Positions 39,201-51,200 of a stretch of 64,000 nucleotides of DNA are shown piece by piece. The notes under the pieces are model-generated. The model was not told the DNA's origin and made no database searches. It worked only from the letters and a program-made list of their open reading frames with translations. The stretch is from Lepidostoma basale. Lineage: Eukaryota; Arthropoda; Insecta; Trichoptera; Lepidostomatidae. The position numbers and the translations under genes are program-made. The stretch covers positions 310,001 to 374,000 of the forward strand of contig JAHDVF020000431.1 in assembly GCA_022606425.2 (NCBI GenBank). The letters run 5' to 3'. Numbering within the stretch: position 1 is the stretch's first letter; each line of letters starts with the position of its first letter.

Positions 39201-42200
39201 TTGAATTGAAAAACGATTTTATACCCTCATCATTTAGAGTTTATATCGTTCTCCCGACGACAAAAGTGTTTAAAATATTCAAAACATTTTCAGAAAAAAT
39301 ATCTCAAAAGTGGAAAAAATATTTTTTTAATTAACAGAAATATTTGTCAAAATGTTATTATTTATGTATTTTTTTTAACTGTTATCCAAAACTCCGTGTG
39401 AAGTTTTTAATATTAATAAAACGTTAGTTTCTTATATTTTCAAATTATGATATGGGAGTCATATATTTTGCCTTACTAGAAAATATCATCGTTAGTTATC
39501 AAGAAGCTTTATTTTATTATATGAGTTGCATGTTTCGCCATCCTAGGTAATTATCCAAAAGTTATTATAATTTCATAACAACACGATCATTGTACTTGTA
39601 TTATTATGCATATAATAAAACTTTTAGAAATCCAATGTCTTCATAAGCATTCAAGACATATTATAAATATGTTTTAATTTTTGAATAATTAATGCGCTGA
39701 ATTAAAAAAAAATGTTATTGGTTAAGCTGCAAGCCATATAACAAATCTTTATATTATATTTAAAAATATCTAATTGATACACATAACACAATATATCAAC
39801 ATCATCAAACTGTACATAATATTCTTTACTAAAATTTATTTTAAAAACTTTTTTATATTTGGTTTTAATATGTGGATCAGGAATATTTTATATACAAAAC
39901 CAAATGGATGACATTCGGACGGCTTGACTACAGTGGATCAGTATTGCATTTGAACGGCCGTAACGTTGAAAGGTTGGAAAATTTAAATACCTCGGCAGCA
40001 TACTAACGCAATCTCTTGACCCAGATGTAGAGATAAAATGCAGAATTGAGGCAGCAAGAGCTACGTTTAATAAAATGAAATCACTCTTCTGCAATGATAA
40101 CGTAAACTTGAAACTCCGCAAAGAATGATCAAATGCTATAGAAGGTCTGTTTTATTGTACGGGTGTGAAACTTGGACCCTGAATGTTAACTTAATGAACA
40201 GACTGGAAGCATTTGAAATGTGGCTCCATCGCCGAATGCTCAGAGTTCCCTGGACAGACATGGTTACCAATACCGAAGTCCTGAGGCGAGCTAGAGTTGA
40301 CAGGGAATTGTTATCAACTATCAAGGTTCGAAAGATCTCATATCTGGGTCATATACTGCTTCTCCAACTGATATTGGAGTGAAAAATTGAGGGACGCCGT
40401 GGGCCCGGAAGGAGACAAATGTCCTGGCTGCAAAACGTGAGGGAGTGGATCGGCATCCGAAGTGTTGAGGAGCTGTTCCGAGCGGCACAGGACAGGGACA
40501 GGTTTGCCGAGGTGATCGCCAACGTTGAGGGGACCCGACAGGGCACTTGAAGAAGAAGAAGGAATATTTTACAAATGAATTAACTCGTATTTCTGTTCAA
40601 TAAAATATAGAAATGAGACAGGATATGGAAATTCAATGCAAATTATATAATTTACGTGAAATTTTGCGTGAGCAACAAGAAAATAAATATATTATAATAA
40701 AAAAACAAAAGGATTTTCTGGGATCCCGTCTTTCGACCCCTTTTTATTTGCGTTTTATTTTCGGTGTGATATTGTTTACAAATTGGACCTAGCACGACAG
40801 TAGCGTTTCATTTATTTTGTTGCTACATGTTCGATTTAAAGAAGATCATTCTGCAAATCCAGTTGTTTGCTCTTTTTATTTACAGTTCATTGAAGTCATT
40901 AGTAATCACAAACATTGCATTTTAAAAATAAGGTAAAATTCCATTTTTAATAATTAATACAAATGAATACGTCGTTTTTCTACAAGTTTTATTATATTTT
41001 GTGAGAATGACGTGTGTCGCCGTGATTACGCATTATCAATTGCAAATATAAACATTTCGTTTTGCTTTGGCAAGGCAAAACATATGATTCCCTTAAAATA
41101 AAATGAAATTTCTAGAAAAAATACGTTATCATTTGTCATTATATCATTATAATTGCAGAACAAATTTTATTTTGATTTACAAAGATTTTATATTAATACA
41201 GAAATTTGTCCTCGAGATATTTCACATTTTTTTCGGATAATCAAAGTAATTCAACATTTTCTTCATTGTGCTTTTGTTTGTAATATTAAAAAGAGAAATA
41301 TTAACAGTCAAAACCAAAAATGAATTGAATTTGTAAGACAACCATTTTCAAAATTATTTCACCTGTGAGTGAACAAACTAAGCCAATCTATTGATAATTG
41401 AAATAAACGAAAAAGGCAAAGCTAAGTCATTGGTTTTAACCAAATCAGATGTTTGTCGGTTCATTTGAGATTTTATCGAATTGTGTATTAACCGCTACAT
41501 ATTTTTTTGCAATTCTACTTCTTGTTATTGTTCCTATCCTATCGAAGATTGGATAAAATCGTGGTGATTTTTACTTTTGATATAGCAGCTCTAAACAGGA
41601 ATGTTATGCTGAAATTAAACCATTCTCAAAGGTTTTTTAGCCAGGATTTATTTTTTCTCATGATACTTTACTGTTTACTGTTAATTTTACATTGGATAAT
41701 CAGTTGCAGCACTTGGTATTTATCGTTTTCCATAATTCCGAAGTATTCCAGTTTCCTGCGTTGTATGATCTTGATAATTTTTTTTTTCTTTCTTAATTTG
41801 CTGCAGTACTTCTTCGAACATGACTCTTTATGTCCATGATATTTTATGCATATTCTACGATATGACCCCAATATATTTTGCAAATATATTACAGAATTTA
41901 AGTAAATACTCGAAATTACCTCTTATCATAAAAATTAATTCAAAATGTTTCGTTCAAAAGGGATTAAGTAGGCAAAGTCATTGTTTTTTACATTTATGGT
42001 GAATTTTTTTTCTTACTTACACGTACGAGTATCTCTCTACATTATTTACTATTGGTTCGTGTCGATGGCGAGGCCTCTTATTTTTTCTACATAAGGGTGC
42101 CGGGTGCCATATTTTGAGTAACTCTTCGGTTGGAGGAACATTCGTAATTCTTTTGTTTTCTTCTTTATATTTTTATAATTATTTATATCCCTTTAAAATG

Positions 42201-45200
42201 TGCCCGTACGTCCCTGCCTCCGAGTGTGTGGGTTGCGCACATAAACACGTCCCTTACGTTAACCCCACGGTAAAAAGACGTTGTTAATCCCACAGTAAAA
42301 GGACAACGGCCGTGGACAAATTAAAAATTAAAACTCTGAAATTTTGGGTAAACTTATAAATAAAGTTAGCTCACGCTGATAAAAAAAAATCTACGCGTAA
42401 AGAGGGTATAAGAATACATGTTTTTGTTGTGCACATTAAAAATGTATTACGCTCTACCCGTGTAAAAATAAATTAACAATATTTTTCTAAATTTATAATT
42501 ACATTTGTTTAAGTATTTTTTTATGCAATTATGTTATCACGCTTATATTGTTGGAAATATAATTCTACAATATATATTTTTTTATTTGAACAATACATTC
42601 CCGGAAGGGTATGAAGACAAGAGATAATGTACTGCCACACTACTCTATCCTGACACATATTCCTCCACATTCATACAGCGAGTCATACACGCACGTCAAT
42701 TCTTCCGACCTTATGGCATTAATTGAAAAAAAAAATAAACTGTTTAAACTGTTATTTAACGATTTCGGGAAAAATTTGTATTTTGAATTAAAACGATTTA
42801 TATCGATGAAGGTATTAAATATCCTAAATGTTTATTGAAAAATCATCAGAAAAAATGTGCTTAAATTACTGAAAAAAATAACAGTTTTATTGTCTTAGGC
42901 ATTTTTTTATTCAAAATAAAATAATACAGTTTTTTTTCATTGTTAACAATTGTTAACAACATTCTACCGTGAAATTTCCAAAACAAAATTAAAAAAAAAA
43001 AAATCTAGATTTTGTATGTGAACGTAATTATATTCACGTAATTATTTCCTAACAGTTTTCAAATCGCTGCTTTTTCTACCGTAAAAGTTTTTCTTATAAT
43101 ATTCCCGCTTAATCACTAAAGATGTTAGTCTATGACGCTACATTGTTTCAGAGATTTTATTTTACAGCCACTTTTTCTTTCAAGGCTTTGGAAGTTCAGA
43201 CAAAGCAAGTCTGTTAGGATAAAAGTGGGATAGAGCTATGCATAAACTAAACTACTTCTTAAATTTCTATTCAAAAAGTTTAGTTTGAAAGTAATGCCCG
43301 CGGAGCTCGGTTACCGGCAGGACGGCGAATTGTCAAGGAATAAACCCTCGAACAACCGGAATCCTTCTGATATTGCCGCCGATATAATTTGCATGGGAAT
43401 GTAAGTGGGTGTGGTCCAAAAAACGAAAGTTCTTATTTTTTGGACGAGATTTTTATAATAAAATTCAGGCCTCCTTTTAAAACGATAATGTTTCGAGACT
43501 TGCGCCATTCAATTTTTACGCAAAATTGTGAAAATGAAACTTTGTTCTTTTCAGTTAGAACAAGAATATGAATAAGTAATTTGAGCGTTCTAGGATTATT
43601 GGGGTATTTTTATTTCAGGAAACCTCGTTTAGAACACTTTAAAAAAGAAAATGCAGATTTGCTTTGTAAGTAAATATTATGAATGTTTAATATGAAATAT
43701 GAATACATTATATGAATATTAGTATAATACATTTCCATATATTTTTCAGAGATTCACACTAATACATTTTCTGCAACAACAACAGTATTCAATTGGAACA
43801 AACATTACTCAGTATCCTCTTAGTTTTAGGGTAACAATCATATATTGTTGTATATATTTTATATACAAAGATGTTATAGCCATAAGTGAGATAACAAATT
43901 ACAATAAATTAATAATTGAAAAAAAGAAATTTAAATTCAAATCCAATATCTCACGAATTTAAAATCGGCCAAATAGCCGCAAAAATTCTAAAATTCATTA
44001 AAAATCTTTATTAATAAGAATGTCTGTTTTTAAGAAGTTTTATTATTATTTATGGGAATGTCATTTATTGCCTTGCAAGGGCATTATCAAATCTGGCTTA
44101 TCATCAAACAATGCCTAAGCAAGGCGAACATGTAACTCTATTAAAATGCAATAAAAGTATAAAATAAAAAAATATTTTAAATCTTAATATAATATTAAAA
44201 TATCTAACCACAAAGTGTAAAAATTTACATAACTTCGAGAAAACAGACGTTTTCATTAATTATACAAATGTTAAATGAAGGTTTGTGTCATTGTTCTAGA
44301 AACAATATATTATTTACATAAATTAATCTTCTAGAATTTATAATTTGTTTACACTTTACGAACTTTATGTTATTTTACAGGTTCGTGGGTAATTAATATA
44401 ATAATCCATCTTAGTTTTATGTTATTACATAAAAAAAGACATTCTAAATTCAATTAATAATTTGCGATGAACCAGCATTATACGATGTTAAAAAGTATGG
44501 TACATAAACCTGGGCATATTTCAGGATAGAAGAATACGTGAACCAATATCCTCGGGGTTATAGCAATACCGTGAATTATTATTGGTCAGTTTTATGCAAG
44601 GTATTTTTTGTTCTATATTATTCAGTCCCAAAAGGGTTGGCTGAGAAAACCAGAAAGTCAAGGGATGCGACGCGGTTCTGCCCAGACGGAAAGTTCCAGG
44701 GCAGGAGCGCCTTCCATAATTATAAGCAAGACCGCTGCATCTTCCTCTCACTACATTAACTTCAGTCGCGGCGACCATTTTTCAGCCAAGTGCGACTGTT
44801 TTTCTATTCCCTTTTGCTGGTCTGCGCAGAATTTACCCGGGTCTAAAAGTATTCCCGTGTCCCGGGCGTTAATGTTGCGTTGCATTTTCCGGCGCAATAT
44901 TTAAATTTCACTTCAAAGTCCACCGGAATCCAATGGAAAGTTTTTCAAATTCGGTCTGTGGAACAAACTGCTCGACGTGCTCTGCCTTCACTCCCTCACA
45001 CTGAACTTAGCCGAGTATTTATGCATGCAATGTGATGGCATACAACATTCCGAATATTTCACCTGCTTTTTGCATTTCGTTGTCCATGCTGAACATCCGT
45101 ACTCAAAGCGACGTTACAATTCATTTGATTTTTTTTTTATTCTGTTATTAGCATAGTTAAAACCGCTGTTTTAAATGTAGCAAAATATTACACCGTAAAT

Positions 45201-48200
45201 TTGGATTTACATGTCGATAAAAATATATAACTAATATTCATGACTTTTTTAAAATTAAAATACACTTTAATCCACTTTTCAGTTATTTTTTCGGTTGTTT
45301 TGAAGGTTTTATACCTTCATCATTGAACGATTAATCTCAAAATAATATCAGTTAATAACGATCTCCCGGAGATAAAAGTATAAGATATTCAAAGCATGTT
45401 GAGAAAAATAAACTGAAAAGTGGAAAACACCGTATTTTACTTAATTTTTAACAATTGTTTAAAAGTGTAATTCTTATTTATAATGCGATTTACGAAAATT
45501 AATTAGAGTACAAAATTTTCAGAAACAGTTTTCATATTTTGAATTGATGTTAAAGAGAAGTGTACCAGGAACCAATATCTGGAACAGCCTAAGCCCGTTC
45601 TACACTTCCACTGAATAAAGCATTAAGAGGTACCTACAGAATCGGGAATTTATAAATAAACATCTGCGTGGTTTTTTGTAAATCTTGAAACTGGTACGGT
45701 GGTGTAATATTGTAAGGGAAAGATAAAACAAACGCCTTGGGAGATTTATTGAACTCACATTTACGGAATGATAAATGGGAATGTTAAAAACACGATTTGT
45801 GGGCGGCGGACCTGCTAGGCGCCGGCGCGGGGTCCGCGCTAAGATTTTGCGAGCAAATCGCAAAGTAAGACTTACTATAGCTTTGTACGGATCTCCATAG
45901 TAAATTGTAGTTAGTCTCATACGTTTTCCATCACTATAAATTCACGAATAGCAGCCCAGTGGCGGGAAGGCGTTTATCACGAAAGGTTGCCCTTACAGTT
46001 AAAAAGTCAAGAAATTTCTTTCCGCTTATTTTGCCGAAATGTTAAACTCTTTGAATATTATTCAAAATCCTCTTTCAAGACACAATGATGCATGAAATTT
46101 GGTTCCGTATGGTTATTTTTTTGCTATTTCTGTAATAACACATGGGCTTTCGAAGTTACGTAAGTTTAATGCAAGGATTGGTTTTTTACTAAAGCACCAC
46201 TAGTTTTACATTAACAAACATTTTAAAATTAATTATTTTGTATTTTTGTTATGCTTATTCGTGATTTTGCCCATAGAATTTGAACTTATCATTATATATG
46301 ACTGTGTTGATGAATTTCGATGAAATAACATGTATCTTCAAACAAAGGCAATCGTCGTTTAAAATATTTTAAACATTATTCCCTCCCAATTTTATAAAAT
46401 ATTAGTAAATTGTTGTGTTTAATATAAATGCATCTTCAAAAGATTATATTTTTTATCCAATATGGAACATATATATCTGCAGAAATATTAACGAAAATTC
46501 TACAATTTCGTAAACTTAAAATAAAAATATTTAATTTACAATCAAAAATAGATTGAACAATTAAAAAAGTCAACCAATTAAAATTAGATAAATAGTCAAA
46601 AAAATATATTTAGTTAATTTATATAATATAATTTTGTCGCGACAGCTGTTTCGCCAATCTGTGTTGACATTACAAACTACAGTTTTTTTGTAACACCTGA
46701 TGATGCCAACACGTTAATAGTTTGGCGAAACCGCTGTTCCGACAAATTCATATGAGTAAAAAATGATTGTCACAAATTTAAACATTTAATGTTTATTTTG
46801 TGTTTTCATTGTTAACAATAAATAAGTAACAAACCTGTCTCTTTATGAATAGGTATGTATAAAACCATATGTGAAAGAAAAAACGTTTTTACAGATAAAC
46901 TGCGATGCTACCAAGTCGACTGCACATAGAAACAAAAGGGATGTACAATCCGAATCAGAATTCGACTTCGGCGAACGAGTGTTCCATCCCGTCCCAGACG
47001 CATTCGGAGTCCCGTATGAGAATGCCAGTATAACCTTCCTGGACAAGCCGCTCGTGCGGGAGAACCCTTCACGCAACGCCCAGATCGTGGTGGCCTCCAG
47101 CGAGAGCAACGGGAGAGTAAGAGAGATGTGCAGGGAAATCAACGATAGTCACGAGAGCAAGGTTCCTCTGGAGCTCTCCCTGATCGTGGCATCTAATGAC
47201 GTGTTCTCAGCAGACAGTCTGATATATGGCGAGAATAATAAGATACTTGTTGCCGCCGTGGGTAAGTTAACGTGCTCTGATTGTTTTGTTTTCCTTCCGC
47301 TCTCCTTCCTTATCCGAAGATTTACTTCTGAACTGTAGACAGCTCGTTTGTTTTTAGAATCATTCGATTTATCTTTGTTCTTTTACCCATTAAGAACTCG
47401 TATACCCAACTTTGGTTAAAATGGTAATAGTTTTACTGATTTACGAACGATTTACGCAATAAACATAAGTTTTGAAGAATTCTTAATCTTTTAGAAGCTA
47501 AATGAATTTATGGAATGTTTCCTGAACAATGAAATTAAAAAATTAATATTAGTAAAAACGTATGTTTATAAGAATGACAAATTTCAACTTTCTAAGACTT
47601 ATATTTGTGAAATGTATGCTTATATCTGTATACGAATCCTGGATTTTCACCTGTGGGTGGTTAATTTAAATTTTTAATTGTATCTCAATAGAGACGAAGA
47701 AACAAACTGGAAACTGAATATGGATGATCAAGGTGTTTACAGGACTTATGACCTGTCATTGGTTGAGTTAAGCGCACGCTTTATGTAATTACAACATTCC
47801 CCATTCCACCATTGTTATTATGATCATGCATGATACATTTTTGGAAGTTGTATATATACTCCAAATCCATACCTATCTTCACGTATCAGTTACAGTTAGC
47901 CATCTATGTAGATTTGATTGTACTAATTAATTTTTTAAGATTAATCTATACAATCCACCCACTAACGCCATCTATGAAGAATGATTGTTTAGCATTTAGC
48001 AAACTACTTTATTAACACAATGCGAAGAGGCTACCGCCTCCTAGCGCACTGTTTTTAGAAGTCGCCTGGAGTATCACTCCTATTTTATACGCCAAAGAAT
48101 TGACCAGAATATTTACAAATATTTGTGAAATGTATACTTATATCTGTATACGAATCCTGGATTTTCACCTGTGGGTGGTTAATTTAAATTTTTTTAATTG

Positions 48201-51200
48201 TATCTCAATAGAGACGAAGAAACAAACTGGAAACTGAATATGGATGATCAAGGTGTTTACAGGACTTATGACCTGTCATTGGTTGGGTTAAGCGCACGCT
48301 TTATGTAATTACAACATTCCCCATTCCACCATTGTTATTATGATCATGCATGATACATTTTTGGAAGTTGTATATATATACTCCAAATCCATACCTATCT
48401 TCACGTGTCAGTTCCAGTTAGCCATCTATGTAGATTTGATTGTACTAATTAATTTTTTTTTTTTTAATTTAATCTATACAATCCACATTAATTAATCTTA
48501 AAAAAAAAAAATTAATTAGTACAATCAAATCTACATAGATGGCTAACTGGAACTGACACGTGAAGATAGGTATGGATTTGGAGTATATATATACAACTTC
48601 CAAAAATGTATCATACATGATCATAATAACAATGGTGGAATGGGGAAGGTTGTAATTACATAAAGCATGCGCTTAACCCAACCAATGACAGGTCATAAGT
48701 CCTGTAAACACCTTGATCATCCATATTCAGTTTCCAGTTTGTTTCTTCGTCTCTATTGAGATACAATTAAAAATTTAAATTAACCACCCACAGGTGAAAA
48801 ATCCAGGATTCGTATACAGATATAAGTATACATTTCACAAATATTTGTAAATATTCTGGTCAATTCTTTGGCGTATAAAATAGGAGTGATACTCCAGGCG
48901 ACTTCTAAAACAGTGCGCTAGGAGGCGGTAGCCTCTTTGCATTGTGTTAATAAAGTAGTTTGCTAAATGCTAAACAATCATTCTTCATAGATGGCGTTAG
49001 TGGGTGGATTGTATAGATTAATCTTAAAAAAAAAAAAAATTAATTAGTACAATCAAATCTACATAGATGGCTAACTGGAACTGACACGTGAAGATAGGTA
49101 TGGATTTGGAGTATATATACAACTTCCAAAAATGTATCATACATGATCGGCAAATACCTCGGCAGTATCATTACTAAAACACTCGACCCAGATACAGAAG
49201 TGAAATGTAGAATAGAAGTTGCACGTGCTGCATTTAATAAGATGAGACCCTTCTTCTGTGACGATAATTTAAATCTTAAACTTCGACAAAGAATGATAAA
49301 AGCTTACATATGGTCAGCTCTATTATACGGATATGAAACATGGACTCTAAAAGTGAACGTAATGAATCGGTTAGAAGCATTCGAAATGTGGATACACAGA
49401 AGAATGCTTCGTATACCTTGGACCGAAAAGGTCAGTAACGTCGAAGTACTTAGGAGAGCCGGAGCCAAGAGAGAGCTGTTGTCGAATGTCAAAGTGAAAA
49501 GGTCTCATATTTGGGTCACGTGCTGCGTGGAGAAAAGTACCGCCTCCTCCGACTTATATTGGAGGGCAAGATAGAGGGAAGACGGGGAGTTGGCAGAAAA
49601 CAGATGTCCTGGCTGCGCAACATTAGAGAGTGGACCGGAATGAGGACGGAGGATGACCTGTTTCGAGCAGCGCAGGACAGGGAGGTTTTCGCCGGAGTGA
49701 TCGCCAACGTCGGGGGGACCTGACACGGCACAGGAAGAAGAAGACATGATCATAATAACAATGGTGGAATGGGGAATGTTGTAATTACATAAAGCGTGCG
49801 CTTAACCCAACCAATGACAGGTCATAAGTCCTGTAAACACCTTGATCATCCATATTCAGTTTCCAGTTTGTTTCTTCGTCTCTATTGAGATACAATTAAA
49901 AATTTCTAAGGCTTAACTTAAGAAGGGCAATACATTACATTTCCATAAATTCCAATAAAATTTCTAGAAAACAGAAATTAATGTACTCGTATATTATGCA
50001 TTAAATGCTCTTCGTGATAGAGTGATAACAGCTATGACTGCCACTCCGAAGGTCCTGAGTTCGATTCCCGGCGATAAATGTGTGAAAAATATCAGGCTGA
50101 TATTGATCTCGTAGAATTTACGTTACAATAAAAATGGCGATATCACATGTCATGAGAATTAATATGTAAAAAGTTGTATGTAGTAATTGGGTTTAAATAA
50201 CCTATTATATCTATATACCAAAAAATGGAAAGCAATGGGAAACTACCATATTAAAGTCTCACGAGGAACTATCAAAATTGTTCCACATTGGTGCAAAACC
50301 CTTGGATTAAAATTTAAAAGAAATAATAAATAATGTTATATCATTTCTTGGTCCAGGCATTGTAGCCTTTGTATGTTTTCTTTAAAGACGTTTCAGTGAT
50401 AATTTAGGGTCTCTTTTTAATGTCAGTAGATAAGTTTTATGCCTATTAAAAAATAAACAACATTTAAATTGGAATCTTGGAATCCTGTTGAATGTGATTT
50501 TTTTTAAATTTATTATCAAATTGAAATATATGTTTTGTTCATTCAGTACTTATTTTATTTAAATAATGCCTGACTTAATTGCCTTAAATTTGTATCACAT
50601 CATCCAAAATTCGATTCCCATCAGAGATACCTATTGATTTTTAAAACGAAAATCTCATATTCATAAATTTCATCTCTGTTAAACGTATAAGGATTTTTAT
50701 TTTTATCTTAAAAAAATAAATACACCCTTATTCGAATCTTGACTTTCGAATTATTTTATTTTGTTTTTAACAATACATATTTTTCTGTGTATTCAATTGC
50801 TTTTGTATTTTCAGAAGACCCGAGAACTGTTCGAAATAATATGATTTGTATTCACGAAGCCCTATTCATTTCCATCACAATTATTTGGCTCTTAGTTCAA
50901 GTAATAATTTTGGCTGGGTGTATGATAGTCATCAAAAGGTGAACAAACTTTTTATTTCTCTAAATTAAAATATGTACGATTTCTGTATTGCCTAGCAAAA
51001 TAATTGTACGAGTATTTCAGTATTTTTTTGCCGTAACCGTAAAAAAATATGTCTTTGCAGTGCTCTTGAAAATATTACAATATAATGAAATCATGTGGTA
51101 ATTTTAATTGTTAGGAAAGTCAATTTAAATTTCGTCTAGACGATTGGTTGTCCTTAATAAAAGGTCACTTAATTATTTTCTTTATAAAGCTTTTAATAAA

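Noticed and set aside
44521..44904. Overlapping frames of 73 to 98 codons in intron i
   Set aside because: No signal peptide, domain or splice borders fitting the phase 0 intron of the host gene; kept only as a candidate non-coding block.
45600..45920. 106-codon minus frame
   Set aside because: Composition-driven, no recognisable motif, and no splice or start context.
47605..49906. CRISPR-like or tandem array
   Set aside because: There are only four long units, two of them inverted, with no regular spacers; a foldback transposon explains them in a eukaryotic context.
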